Assembly (NCBI GenBank): GCA_039592335.1 | Contig: JBDHBX010000026.1 | Span: 32,610-96,609 of the forward strand | Origin: WVYX01 sp039592335 | Lineage (GTDB): Bacteria > Gemmatimonadota > Gemmatimonadetes > Gemmatimonadales > GWC2-71-9 | Direction: 5' to 3' | Length of the DNA: 64,000 nucleotides | In this document: positions 17,526 to 26,743 of the stretch, piece after piece | Numbering within the stretch: the stretch's first letter is position 1 | How the letters are laid out: each line of letters starts with the position of its first letter | Translations under genes and position numbers: made by a program | Notes under the pieces: model-generated | Seen by the model: the letters and a program-made list of their open reading frames with translations, nothing else | Database searches by the model: none | What the model was told of the DNA's origin: nothing

Positions 17526-18872
17526 CTAGCGCCCATCTCCCCGTGCCGTTTCGACCGCCAGCGCGACGATCGTGAGCTCGTTGTCCCCCAGCGTGCGGAC
17601 GTCGAACACCACCCGGTCCTCCCGTGCCAGCGCGATTACCGGAGGATCGTGGGCACGCAGCGCGGCGAGGAATCCGTCGCACGAGTCCACGGCGAGGGTC
17701 ACGAGCGTCGTGGGAAGCTCGCTGCCCGGAAACGCCCCCCCCCCGACCGTGGAGACGCCGGGTTCCGTCTCAGCGCCGGGAATGCGCCGCGCCAGCTTGC
17801 GGGCGCGACGCTTGAGCGTCGCTGCGTCCGTGGCGAGCATCGCGAGGGCCGGGATTTCGCGCCGCGCCCGCTCGGGCTCGCGATACAGGGTGAGCGTCGC
17901 CTCGAGCGCGGCGAGCGTGGTCTTGTCAGGCCTGAATGCCCTGGCCAGGGGATTGCCCGCCGCGTGCTCCAGGACCGCACGCGGCCCCACGACGATTCCG
18001 GCCTGCGGGCCGCCCAGCAGCTTGTCGCCCGAGAACACCACCGTGGCGCCGGCGGCGACGCTCTCGCGCACCAGCGGCTCGCCGCTCAGGCCGTGCGCGT
18101 CGAGCGGGATGAGCAGGCCGCTCCCCACGTCGTGCACCGTGGGGATGGCACGGCGGTCACCCAGCGCGACCAGCTCTGCGACGGACGGCTCGGCCACGAA
18201 TCCTGTGAGCTGGAAGTTGGAGCGGTGCACCTTCAGGATGAGGCGGGTCCTCGGGCTCACCGCCAACTCGTAGTCTCTGAGGCGGGTGCGGTTGGTGGTT
18301 CCCACCTCGACCAGCACGCTGCCGCTCTTCGCGAGAATGTCCGGGATCCGGAACGCACCACCGATCTCCACTAGCTCGCCGCGGGAGACGATCGTCTCAC
18401 CGCCTTCAGCCACCGCGTTGAGCAGCAGGAGAAGCGCCGCAGCCGCATTGGTGGCCACCAGGGCCGCGGCTGCACCGGTGAGCTCGCACAGCAGCTCGCC
18501 CACGTGATCCTGGCGCGATCCGCGGGTCCCGGCTTTGAGGTCGAGTTCGAGCGTGCTGTACCCCAGCGCCTCCTCCACCGCCCGTACCGCGGCGTCGGCC
18601 AGCGGCGCACGCCCCAGGTTGGTGTGGAGCACGACGCCGGTGGCGTTCACCACGCGCTTGAGCGACCGGCGCGACCGTTCCTTTACTCGCTGCACGATGG
18701 CGGTGAGCCACCCGTCTGCCGGGGCCTCACCCCCCTGCTGGCGCGCTTCGGCAAGCGCCGCGCGGACGGCGTCCACCACGACGGTGCGTGGGGTGGCAGC
18801 TAGGAGCCCCGCCTGCTCGGCCTGGGCTAGGAGGGTGTTGACGGCTGGGAGGGCGCGGCGCGCGTCGGTCAT
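17526..18872 (-). CDS. selA: L-seryl-tRNA(Sec) selenium transferase
   Basis: A 448-residue PLP-dependent SelA, which converts seryl-tRNA(Sec) to selenocysteyl-tRNA(Sec) with selenophosphate. Typical segments are VNATGVVLHTNLGRAPL, the GSRQDHVGELLCELTGA block, VEVGTTNRTRLRDYE and the PLP-lysine stretch VVFSGDKLLGGPQAGI. Length is slightly below the E. coli enzyme. The start ATG overlaps the lipoprotein stop as ATGA, so it is coupled to that gene. No selB, selC, selD or recognisable selenoprotein is in the window, so the rest of the pathway must lie elsewhere if it is functional. Confidence 0.93.
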   Translation of the reverse strand: MTDARRALPAVNTLLAQAEQAGLLAATPRTVVVDAVRAALAEARQQGGEAPADGWLTAIVQRVKERSRRSLKRVVNATGVVLHTNLGRAPLADAAVRAVEEALGYSTLELDLKAGTRGSRQDHVGELLCELTGAAAALVATNAAAALLLLLNAVAEGGETIVSRGELVEIGGAFRIPDILAKSGSVLVEVGTTNRTRLRDYELAVSPRTRLILKVHRSNFQLTGFVAEPSVAELVALGDRRAIPTVHDVGSGLLIPLDAHGLSGEPLVRESVAAGATVVFSGDKLLGGPQAGIVVGPRAVLEHAAGNPLARAFRPDKTTLAALEATLTLYREPERARREIPALAMLATDAATLKRRARKLARRIPGAETEPGVSTVGGGAFPGSELPTTLVTLAVDSCDGFLAALRAHDPPVIALAREDRVVFDVRTLGDNELTIVALAVETARGDGR

Positions 18873-20143
18873 GTCGAGTCGCGGGGGGCGGGGATCGTGA
18901 GCACCGTGCGCGACTCCCCCGTGGAGCCTCCGATGCTTCGGGCCTGGGCCTCGATGAGGTAGCGGCCGCCCGGCACCAGTGGCTCGACCAGGCGGATGTA
19001 CCAGCTATCGCTCAGCTCCGGTCGCCGTGCCAGGAACTCGGCTACCTGCTCCGGCATTTGCGGCCCGGGTGCCGCCCCCCGCCCCGCGCGCGCGCGGGGG
19101 TCGGCTCCCGGCGGCGGCCGGGCCTCGGCCGTATCGGGCGCAGCCGCTGTGTCGGCCGCAGCCGAGTCGGCCAGGGCCAACGTGTCGAGCGCCGCGGCGC
19201 TGTCGGCGGCGAGCGAATCGGCCACGGCTTGGGCGGCTCTCTCTTCGGCCGCCACCGAATCGTACGCCACCTGCTCCCACACCGTGGCCACGGCCACCGG
19301 CGTCGTATCGGGCAGGGCCCACACCGACACCATCTCCGCCGTGGGCGGCACCGTGTCCAGCATGAGGCTGAACCGCACCTGTACGGTGACGCTGTCGGTC
19401 CGGTTCACGCGCCTGAGTAGCGGCCCGGCCGTATCGCGCGAGAAGGTCCAGAACGTGTGCGATACGACCGAATCGAGCGCGACGGTGACCGAATCGAACG
19501 CCTCGCGGGCATCGCGCCGTTGGCTGGTGTTCTCGTCGATGCTCGCGCTCACCAGATACGTGCCGGTCGGAACGCTCCCGAGTCGGAAGCCGCCCACCGA
19601 GTCGGCCGTGGTCACGTAGACCAGGGAATCCGGCAGCAGCACCGCTTCGATCAGGGCGAGACGTCCGGCCCGGGCGTTCTCCCAGTCGAGCACGGTGCCC
19701 CAGAGCACTGTTGTGGGAATCGGCGGACCGGTCGAGAAGATGATGGTGCGCCCTTCGGTCATGGGGTTGTTGCGCAGGTCGGCGATGCCCGGCTCGAGGG
19801 TGACGTGGTATACGGTGCCAGGAAGCCACCCGTCCTTCGGCTCGACGTGGATGGCGCTCCGCTTCCAGTCGACGTTGACCTCTTCGGCGCGCGGCGACAG
19901 CCGGATGAGCCCGTCGAGGCCGCCACCCGAGGTCTCGTCGACGACTTCGTCGAATTGGATCTTCAACGCGTCATCCAGCTCGGCGACCACGGCGCCGGAG
20001 TCGGGAGTGATGCTGAGAATGACTGGCGGCTCGAAATCCGGGGGGCCGCCCGGAGGTTGCTCGATGACGGCGCACGCGGCGAGCGCCGCTAGCAGCCCAA
20101 GGTGCGCAGCTTGTCGGCCAGCGTTTCGCGCTGCTCGCGCCAC
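18869..20143 (-). CDS. Ig-like (Big_5) envelope lipoprotein
   Basis: A 424-residue predicted lipoprotein. The GTG start at 20143 sits inside the valS 3' end, five bases after an AAGGAG site. It gives a basic N-terminus, a hydrophobic run and a lipobox (LAAC), so the mature protein should be anchored through Cys at about residue 24. An Ig-like domain follows (FEPPVILSITPDSGAVV, residues about 30-140, ending ADLRNNP), as in Bacteroidota and Gemmatimonadota cell-surface proteins. After about residue 290 comes a low-complexity stretch built from Asp-Ser-Ala-Ala repeats. It overlaps valS by 55 bases and selA by four. Its function is unknown. Confidence 0.75.
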   Translation of the reverse strand: MARAARNAGRQAAHLGLLAALAACAVIEQPPGGPPDFEPPVILSITPDSGAVVAELDDALKIQFDEVVDETSGGGLDGLIRLSPRAEEVNVDWKRSAIHVEPKDGWLPGTVYHVTLEPGIADLRNNPMTEGRTIIFSTGPPIPTTVLWGTVLDWENARAGRLALIEAVLLPDSLVYVTTADSVGGFRLGSVPTGTYLVSASIDENTSQRRDAREAFDSVTVALDSVVSHTFWTFSRDTAGPLLRRVNRTDSVTVQVRFSLMLDTVPPTAEMVSVWALPDTTPVAVATVWEQVAYDSVAAEERAAQAVADSLAADSAAALDTLALADSAAADTAAAPDTAEARPPPGADPRARAGRGAAPGPQMPEQVAEFLARRPELSDSWYIRLVEPLVPGGRYLIEAQARSIGGSTGESRTVLTIPAPRDST

Positions 20144-22773
20144 GACCGCTCCTTGTCCCGCTCCCGCTCCACGACGTCGGCGGGAGCCCGGGTGATGAAC
20201 TGTTGGTTGCCGAGCTTGGCGGCGACGCCCGTGAGCTGCTTGTCCATGCGCTCCAGCTCCCCGGCGAGACGCTCGCACTCCTGCTGCACGTCGATCGCGT
20301 CGCCCAGGGGCACGAACACTGAAGAGCCATCGGGCAGCACCTGGTGGGCACCCACTTCCTCGGGGTGCTCCTCCAGTGTGAGGCGGCTCAGCTTCGCCAA
20401 ACGCTCGACGGTCCGTTGCTCGGCGTTGAAGGCCTGCAACGCTTCGGCGTTGGCCGGGCGCGCGAAGGCGCGGACCTCGGCGCCGGGCGGCACGCCGTAC
20501 TCGGCCCGAACGGTACGCACTGCCGTCACCAGCGCCTGCACCCGCGCGAACTGGTCCTCCGCCTCGCCATCGATGAAGGCCTGTTGCGGCGTCGGCCAGG
20601 CGGCCGCGGCCAAGAGCGGCTCCCGCTCGCCGGGGAGGTGCTGCCACAACTCCTCCGAGAGGAACGGCACGATGGGATGCAACAGCCTCAGCGCCGTCTG
20701 GAAGACATGGACCACGATGGCCGACGCGACGTCGCCACCCGGAATGGCCCCGTACAGCCGCGGCTTGATCTGCTCCAGGTACCAGTCGGCGAGTTCGTCC
20801 CACACGAAGTGGTAGACCAGGCTCGCGGCGTCGTTGAGCCGATAGCGCTCCAACGCGTCCGTCGCCTCGGCCACGACACGCTGGCAACGCGACAGGATCC
20901 AGCGGTCGGCCAGCTCGAACTGTGCCGCGTCGAGCGAGCCTGGTTCGGGGGACTCGTCGCTGACCGCCGACAGCAGCAGGCGGCCCATGTTCCACAGCTT
21001 GTTGGCGAAATTGCGCCCGGCCGCAAACGTTCCGTCCATCTCGTCGCGGTCCATGATCACGTCGGTGCCGGCCGCCGCCCCCGCCACCACGGTGTAGCGC
21101 AGCGCGTCGGCACCGTAGCGCTCGACCGCGTCGAGCGGGTCGATGCCGTTCCCCAGCGACTTCGAGAAAGCTCGATGCTGCGGATCGCGCACCACGCCGT
21201 TGAGGTACACCGTCGAGAACGGGCGCTCCCCGAGGAAGTGGTAGCCGGCCATCACCATGCGGGCGACCCAGAAGAAGATGATGTCCGGCGCCGTGACAAG
21301 CGTGTGTCCCGGGTAGAACCGCCCGAGGTCTACGGTGCGCTCGGGCCACCCCATCGTTGCGAACGGCCACAGCCATGAGGAGAACCAGGTGTCCAGCACG
21401 TCCTCGTCCTGATGCACGGCGCCGCCACACTTCTCGCAAGATGCCGGGGCCTCCATCGCGACGGTGACGTGCTCGCAGCCCTCGCCCTCACAGTACCAGG
21501 CAGGGATCTGGTGCCCCCACCAGAGCTGCCGGGAAATGTTCCAGTCGCGGATCTCGGTGAGCCAATTCTCGTACACCTTCCCCCACCGCTCCGGCACGAA
21601 CCGCAGCCGTCCCTGCCGGTACGCCTGGAGCGCCGGCTCGGCCAGGGGCTTCATCTTCACGAACCACTGGTCCGACAGCCTCGGCTCGACCACGGTGTGG
21701 CAGCGGTAGCAGTGGCGCACGGCGTGTCGGTAGGGCTCGATCTTCTCGAGCAGTCCGGCGGCCTCGAGCAGCTCGATGGTCTTCTCCCGAGCGGCATCCC
21801 GGTCGAGGCCCCGCACCCCCTCGGGGACCCTCGGATCGTCGACCATCCGCGCGTCGGCGTCGATTACCACCGGGGTGTCGTACTCGCCGGCCAGCTCGGC
21901 GGCGATCTCGAAGTCGTGCGGATCGTGCGCCGGCGTCACCTTGAGCATGCCCGTGCCGAAGTCCTGCTCGACGTAGGCGCTGGTCTCGACCGGGATCGGG
22001 ATGTTCGCCAGCGGCAGGATCACGGATTTCCCCGCGAGGTGACCGAAGCGCTCGTCCTCCGGATGGTGCACCAGGGCGATGTCCCCGTACATGGTCTCCG
22101 GTCGGGTCGTGGCGACGAGCAGGCCGTCCGTGCCGTCGCCGTCGGCCAGGGGATACCGGATGTAGTACAGGTGGTCATCCCGCTCCCGGAACTCGGCTTC
22201 CTCGTCAGACAGCGACGTGTGGCAGCGCGGACACCAGTGGATCACGCGGTAGCCGCGGTATAGCAGGTCCTGATGGTACAGGTCCACGAACACCCTCCGC
22301 ACCGCACGGGAGTACTCCTCGTCCAGGGTGAACCGGGTGCGGCTCCAGTCACAGGAGGAGCCGATCGCCTTGAGTTGCTCCAGGATGGTCCCGCCGGTGC
22401 GGTGCACGTGCTCCCACACCCGCTCCACGAAGGCCTCACGCCCCATGTCGTGGCGGCTCGTCCCCTCCGTGGCGAGCTGTCGCTCCACCACGTTCTGCGT
22501 GGCGATCCCGGCGTGGTCGGTTCCGGGGAGCCACAGGACCTCCCGCCCGCGCATCCGCTGGTATCGGATCAGCACGTCCTGCAAGGTGTTGTTGAGCCCG
22601 TGCCCCATGTGGAGGACCGACGTCACGTTGGGTGGGGGGATCACGATGACGTACGGTTCCCGGTCGGACTCCGGTGAGGCCGAGAACAGGCCCGCGTCGA
22701 TCCAGCGCTGATACGTCTCACGCTCGATCGCCGACGGATCGTACTTCGAGGCGAGTTCCGTCTTCGTGATCAT
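20089..22773 (-). CDS. valS: Valine-tRNA ligase
   Basis: An 894-residue class I synthetase charging tRNA-Val. The HIGH motif is HMGH in PPNVTSVLHMGHGLNN. The editing domain, zinc-type cysteine pairs (CPRC and CYRC/CEKC) and the C-terminal coiled coil are all present, and length is normal. The KMSKS loop is unusual: where most bacterial enzymes read KMSKS, this one reads AFSKS before LGNGIDPLDAV, so the first lysine and methionine are changed while the second lysine is kept. The downstream lipoprotein gene starts inside its last codons. Confidence 0.96.
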   Translation of the reverse strand: MITKTELASKYDPSAIERETYQRWIDAGLFSASPESDREPYVIVIPPPNVTSVLHMGHGLNNTLQDVLIRYQRMRGREVLWLPGTDHAGIATQNVVERQLATEGTSRHDMGREAFVERVWEHVHRTGGTILEQLKAIGSSCDWSRTRFTLDEEYSRAVRRVFVDLYHQDLLYRGYRVIHWCPRCHTSLSDEEAEFRERDDHLYYIRYPLADGDGTDGLLVATTRPETMYGDIALVHHPEDERFGHLAGKSVILPLANIPIPVETSAYVEQDFGTGMLKVTPAHDPHDFEIAAELAGEYDTPVVIDADARMVDDPRVPEGVRGLDRDAAREKTIELLEAAGLLEKIEPYRHAVRHCYRCHTVVEPRLSDQWFVKMKPLAEPALQAYRQGRLRFVPERWGKVYENWLTEIRDWNISRQLWWGHQIPAWYCEGEGCEHVTVAMEAPASCEKCGGAVHQDEDVLDTWFSSWLWPFATMGWPERTVDLGRFYPGHTLVTAPDIIFFWVARMVMAGYHFLGERPFSTVYLNGVVRDPQHRAFSKSLGNGIDPLDAVERYGADALRYTVVAGAAAGTDVIMDRDEMDGTFAAGRNFANKLWNMGRLLLSAVSDESPEPGSLDAAQFELADRWILSRCQRVVAEATDALERYRLNDAASLVYHFVWDELADWYLEQIKPRLYGAIPGGDVASAIVVHVFQTALRLLHPIVPFLSEELWQHLPGEREPLLAAAAWPTPQQAFIDGEAEDQFARVQALVTAVRTVRAEYGVPPGAEVRAFARPANAEALQAFNAEQRTVERLAKLSRLTLEEHPEEVGAHQVLPDGSSVFVPLGDAIDVQQECERLAGELERMDKQLTGVAAKLGNQQFITRAPADVVERERDKERSWREQRETLADKLRTLGC

Positions 22774-22813
22774 GAACCTTGAGGGGTGGTGAGTCGCGGA
22801 GGAGGCCGGAGCC

Positions 22814-23290
22814 TCAGCTCACGTCGTGTGGCGCCGAGTGCCGCCGCGGGACGTCGTCCCCTTCCACCAGAATGCGATTGACGATGACGTCGGCGCCCGG
22901 CGCCCCCCGCGAGACCTTGCCCGCGAGGCGCCGCGTCTCGGAGTCCGGCGCCGTGCCCGTCAGCTCGACCACTCCGTCACCGAGGGCCCGTGGCGTGACG
23001 GTGAGGTTCCTGGTCTGGGGGTTCTCTCCCAGCGCCGCCGCCACGGCGCGCTCGAGCACCCGCGGGTCCTGGGGCTCGTCGTCCGCCTCGCCGCGGCGCA
23101 GCCGACCGACCACCCGCCGCACCCGATCGGGGTTGACCTTGCCCAGGAGCTCGCTGGCCACCAGGCCGGCGACCAACCCGATGCCCAGCCCTGCCGCCGT
23201 CGCGAGCGCGACCCCCAGCCAGTCACTTTCTTCCTGCTTGACGCGAATCAGGATTCCTCCCGTGGCACGGGTACACCGTCCTGGGTACAA
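22814..23290 (-). CDS. BON-domain protein with one N-terminal membrane helix
   Basis: A 158-residue protein with one membrane helix (about 25-50, WLGVALATAAGLGIG) and a C-terminal BON domain (about 85-150) containing NLTVTPRALGDGVVELTGT. BON domains bind phospholipid surfaces and occur in envelope-stress proteins such as OsmY. Only a TTG at 23290 is in frame at the far end. It lies immediately after a TATAAT-like word (23291-23296 on the minus strand), which would make that start almost leaderless. A GGGAGG site instead stands just before CTG/ATT codons near 23251, so the true N-terminus is uncertain by about 13 residues. Confidence 0.7.
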   Translation of the reverse strand: MYPGRCTRATGGILIRVKQEESDWLGVALATAAGLGIGLVAGLVASELLGKVNPDRVRRVVGRLRRGEADDEPQDPRVLERAVAAALGENPQTRNLTVTPRALGDGVVELTGTAPDSETRRLAGKVSRGAPGADVIVNRILVEGDDVPRRHSAPHDVS

Positions 23291-23323
23291 TTATAAGGCG
23301 CAGTGAATCCCTTTGGTATACTG
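23291..23323. promoter_or_regulatory. Divergent promoter region between BON gene and thrS operon
   Basis: The 37 bases between the two divergent genes hold a minus-strand TATAAT at 23291-23296 and a plus-strand TATACT at 23317-23322, both good -10 words in otherwise GC-rich DNA. Neither has a convincing -35. Assigning transcription starts from these would place them very close to the start codons. Confidence 0.4.
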
Positions 23324-23327
23324 AAGC

Positions 23328-23489
23328 ATGTCTGACACCGACCGCCAGTTCGTCAGTCGCCGTACGCTCGTGATCTCCGCCGCCATTGCGACGGCGATCA
23401 TCGCGGGCGTGGTGCTGTTCTTCCTGTACGCCGGAAGCCTCGAGCCCCTGCTGGGATCGGCCTGGATCACGCCCACTACCCATGCCTGA
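23328..23489 (+). CDS. Small single-pass membrane protein upstream of thrS
   Basis: A 53-residue open frame begins with ATG just after a TATACT word and ends in TGA overlapping the thrS start by eight bases. It encodes a charged N-terminus (SDTDRQFVSRR) and one strong membrane helix (about 14-35, ending VVLFFLYAG). It is not a recognised thr attenuator leader: Thr codons are present but not clustered. It could be a real membrane microprotein or a translated leader that couples to thrS. Position, overlap and composition support translation, but conservation was not checked. Confidence 0.55.
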   Translation: MSDTDRQFVSRRTLVISAAIATAIIAGVVLFFLYAGSLEPLLGSAWITPTTHA

Positions 23490-25425
23490 CAACGTCAAGA
23501 TCGCCTTGCCCGACGGATCGGTTCGGACCGAGGCCGCCGGTACCACGGCACGTGCCGTGGCGGAGGCCATCGGGCCACGGTTGGCGCGCGCGGCGGTTGC
23601 CGCCCGCGTGGACGGCGACGTGTGGGACCTGGACCGGCCCATCCGTGAGGACACGGCGCTGGAGATCCTCACCGAGGAGGATCCGGCGGCGCTGGACGTG
23701 TTGCGGCACACGGCGGCGCACGTGCTGGCCACGGCGGTCCGGGAGCTGTTCCCGGAGGCGAAGATCGGCTTCGGGCCGGCGATCGCGGACGGCTTCTACT
23801 ACGACTTCGAGGTGCCGCGGCCCTTCACTCCCGAGGATCTCGAGGCCATCGAGCAGCAGATGCGCGAGGTGTCCCAGGCCGATTACGCGCTGGTGCGCGA
23901 GGAGGTGGATCGGTCCGGAGCCGAGCAGCGGTTCAAGGACGATCCCCTCAAGCTGGAGCGCCTGGAGGAGCTGGGGGACGACGAGACGATCTCGGTGTAC
24001 ACCGACGGCCCCTTCGTGGACCTGTGCCGTGGCCCTCACGTGCCGAGCACCGGGAAGGTGAAGCACTTCAAGCTGCTCCACGCCGCCGGGGCCTACTGGC
24101 GCGGCGACTCCCGCCGCCAGATGCTGCAGCGCATCTACGGCACCGCCTGGTTCAAGAAGGCGGATCTGGAGGCCTATTTGCACCGCCTCGAGGAGGCCGC
24201 GCGGCGCGATCACCGAGTGATCGGCAAGCAGCTCGATCTCTTCAGCATCCAGGAGGACGTGGGGCCGGGGATGGTCCTGTGGCATCCCCGGGGTGCCATC
24301 ATCCAGCACGAGCTGCGGCGCTTCATCGAGGATGAGCTACTGCGGCGGCGGTACGACCTTGTCTATACGCCCCACGTCACGCGGGAGGAACTGTTCGTCC
24401 GGTCGGGGCACCTGCCGCACTACGAGGAGCAGCAGTTCCCGCCCATGGCGGCCGGCGAGGGCGACGCCGCGGATGCGCGCTACCGGGTGAAGCCGATGAA
24501 CTGCCCGATGCATACGCTGGTGTACGCCGCGCGGCAGCGCTCCTATCGGGACCTGCCGGTCCGGCTCGCCGAGGTGGCGAACGTGTACCGCAACGAGCTG
24601 TCGGGCACGCTGCACGGCCTGCTCAGGGTGCGCATGCTCACCATGGACGATGCGCACATCTTCTGCCGCGAGGATCAGATCGAGGACGAGATCTTCGACA
24701 TGCTGAACCTCACCGATCTCGTGCTCAACAAGACGTTCGGCTTCGAGTACCGGATCGACCTGGCCACCCGGCCGGAAGAGAAGATGGGGGAGGATGCAGC
24801 GTGGGAGGTGGCGGAGCAGGCGCTCGAGCGGGCGCTCAAGCGGCTCGGCCTGACCTATGGGATCGACGAGGGCGGAGGTGCCTTCTACGGCCCGAAGATC
24901 GATATCAAGCTGCGGGACGCCATCGGCCGGGAGTGGCAGGGCACCACGATCCAGCTCGACTACCAGCTTCCCGAGCGGTTCGAGCTGGAGTACACGGGCT
25001 CTGACAACAAGCCGCATCGGCCGGTCATGATTCACCGGGCCATCCTCGGGACCCTCGAGCGGTTCGTGGGCTGTCTCATCGAGCACTTCGCCGGCGCGTT
25101 TCCGGTGTGGCTCGCACCGGAGCAGGTGCGGATCCTCCCCATCACCGAGGATCAGGCTGAGGCCGCGCACGCCATCGACGCGGCGCTGCGCGCTGCCGGC
25201 ATCCGCTCCAACGTGGACGACCGCAACGACACGCTCAACTACCGGGTGCGTGATGGCGAGATGATGAAGGTTCCGTACCTCGCGGTCGTGGGGAAGCGGG
25301 AGGTGGAGCACGGCACCGTGGCCGTGCGCGCCCGTGGCGCGCAGAAGAAGCAGGAGGTCATGCCTGCCGAGGACTTCCGGGAGTGGGTGGTCGAGAGGAT
25401 CCGGACGAGGGCGCTCGAGGTCTGA
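23482..25425 (+). CDS. thrS: Threonine-tRNA ligase
   Basis: A 647-residue class II synthetase with the full bacterial layout. A TGS domain (first 60 residues) is followed by an editing domain with HTAAH and CRGPHVPSTG. The catalytic core has motif 2 (FRNELSGTLHGL-like, here YRNELSGTLHGLLRVR) and motif 3 (DYQLPERFELEY, HRAILGTLERF). A C-terminal anticodon-binding domain ends the protein. The ATG at 23482 is chosen because the TGS domain starts directly there (MPDNVKIALPDGS); the longer frame would erase the small upstream gene. Confidence 0.97.
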   Translation: MPDNVKIALPDGSVRTEAAGTTARAVAEAIGPRLARAAVAARVDGDVWDLDRPIREDTALEILTEEDPAALDVLRHTAAHVLATAVRELFPEAKIGFGPAIADGFYYDFEVPRPFTPEDLEAIEQQMREVSQADYALVREEVDRSGAEQRFKDDPLKLERLEELGDDETISVYTDGPFVDLCRGPHVPSTGKVKHFKLLHAAGAYWRGDSRRQMLQRIYGTAWFKKADLEAYLHRLEEAARRDHRVIGKQLDLFSIQEDVGPGMVLWHPRGAIIQHELRRFIEDELLRRRYDLVYTPHVTREELFVRSGHLPHYEEQQFPPMAAGEGDAADARYRVKPMNCPMHTLVYAARQRSYRDLPVRLAEVANVYRNELSGTLHGLLRVRMLTMDDAHIFCREDQIEDEIFDMLNLTDLVLNKTFGFEYRIDLATRPEEKMGEDAAWEVAEQALERALKRLGLTYGIDEGGGAFYGPKIDIKLRDAIGREWQGTTIQLDYQLPERFELEYTGSDNKPHRPVMIHRAILGTLERFVGCLIEHFAGAFPVWLAPEQVRILPITEDQAEAAHAIDAALRAAGIRSNVDDRNDTLNYRVRDGEMMKVPYLAVVGKREVEHGTVAVRARGAQKKQEVMPAEDFREWVVERIRTRALEV

Positions 25426-25546
25426 CGGCTCTGCGCGAGGTTGAGACGCCTCGTACCCACCGTTAAACTCCAAACGACCAAATAGTCACGCCTCGAAACA
25501 GTTATAACGGGCGTCGGGATTGGCGGGTGAGACGGGAGGGTTGAAC

Positions 25547-26743
25547 GTGTCGAAGAAAGAGACGACTCCAGTCATCGTCGGTGCCGTCAGGACGCCGGTG
25601 GGCCGGTACCTGGGCGGATTGGCCTCGCTGGGAGCGCCGCAGCTGGGCGCGATCGCGGTGCGTGAGGCCATCAGTCGCGCGGGGATCGACAGCGGTGCCA
25701 TCGACGAGGTGATCATGGGGCAGGTCGTCCAGGGCGGCTCGGGGCAGGCACCGGCCCGGCAGGCGGCCATTCACGGAGGCGTGCCCGATGAGGTGCCGGC
25801 GCTGACGATCAACAAGGTCTGCGGCTCCGGCCTCAAGGCGGTGATGCTGGCGTCCCAGGCCATCCGCGCCGGCGACGCGCGGTGCATCGTGGCGGGGGGC
25901 CAGGAATCGATGTCCATGGCGCCGCACTACATCTACGGGATGCGGGGCGGCATCAAGTACGGCAATCAGCAGCTGGTGGACGCCGTGCAGTACGACGGCC
26001 TGTGGTGCTCGTTCGGTGACAACGTGATGGGCAGCTACGCCGAGTACACCGCCGAGAAGGCGGGTGTGACCCGCGAGGAGCAGGACGAGTACGCGTACAA
26101 CAGCCACATGAAGGCCGTGGCGGCCCAGGAGGGTGGCAAGTTCGCGGCCGAGATCGTGCCGGTGGAGATCAAGGGCCGCAAGGGCAAGGTCACGGTGGTG
26201 GACACCGATGAGGGTCCCCGCAAGGACACGTCGATCGAAGCCCTTGGGAAGTTGCGACCCGCGTTTCAGAAGGAGGGGTCGGTCACGGCGGGGAACGCCC
26301 CCGGCCTGAACGATGGCGGGAGCGCCTTGGTGGTGGCGTCGCATGCCTTTGCCGAGGCCCACGGACTCGAGGTGATCGCCCGGGTGAACGGGTACGCCGC
26401 TGGGGGCGGACCGCCGAAGGAGCTGTTCTTCGCTCCCATCGGGGCGGTGCAGAACCTGATGGAGAAGACCAAGACGGACATCGGGTCGTTCGACCTGATC
26501 GAGGCCAACGAGGCATTTGCCGTCCAGGCCATCGCCGACGGACGAGGGTTGGGTTGGGATTGGGACCGCGTCAACGTGCATGGCGGGGCGGTCGCGCTCG
26601 GACATCCCATCGGCGCCAGCGGGGCACGTATTCTCACGACCCTGCTGTACGCCATGCGGGATCGCGATGCGGGCACGGGGCTCGCGACGCTGTGTCTGGG
26701 TGGCGGCAACGCGGTTGCACTCAGCGTGGAGCGAGCTGCATGA
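25547..26743 (+). CDS. Acetyl-CoA C-acetyltransferase (thiolase II)
   Basis: A 398-residue degradative/biosynthetic thiolase that joins or splits acetoacetyl-CoA. The nucleophilic cysteine lies in INKVCGSGLKA, the catalytic His in HGGAVALGHPIGASGAR, and the C-terminal motif is CLGGGNAVAL. The GTG at 25547 has GGGAGGG seven bases upstream; the AT-richer 120 bases before it probably contain the operon promoter. It overlaps bioY by ATGA. With hydroxybutyryl-CoA and acyl-CoA dehydrogenase downstream it fits a short-chain acyl-CoA pathway (ketogenic amino acids or butanoate). Confidence 0.93.
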   Translation: MSKKETTPVIVGAVRTPVGRYLGGLASLGAPQLGAIAVREAISRAGIDSGAIDEVIMGQVVQGGSGQAPARQAAIHGGVPDEVPALTINKVCGSGLKAVMLASQAIRAGDARCIVAGGQESMSMAPHYIYGMRGGIKYGNQQLVDAVQYDGLWCSFGDNVMGSYAEYTAEKAGVTREEQDEYAYNSHMKAVAAQEGGKFAAEIVPVEIKGRKGKVTVVDTDEGPRKDTSIEALGKLRPAFQKEGSVTAGNAPGLNDGGSALVVASHAFAEAHGLEVIARVNGYAAGGGPPKELFFAPIGAVQNLMEKTKTDIGSFDLIEANEAFAVQAIADGRGLGWDWDRVNVHGGAVALGHPIGASGARILTTLLYAMRDRDAGTGLATLCLGGGNAVALSVERAA

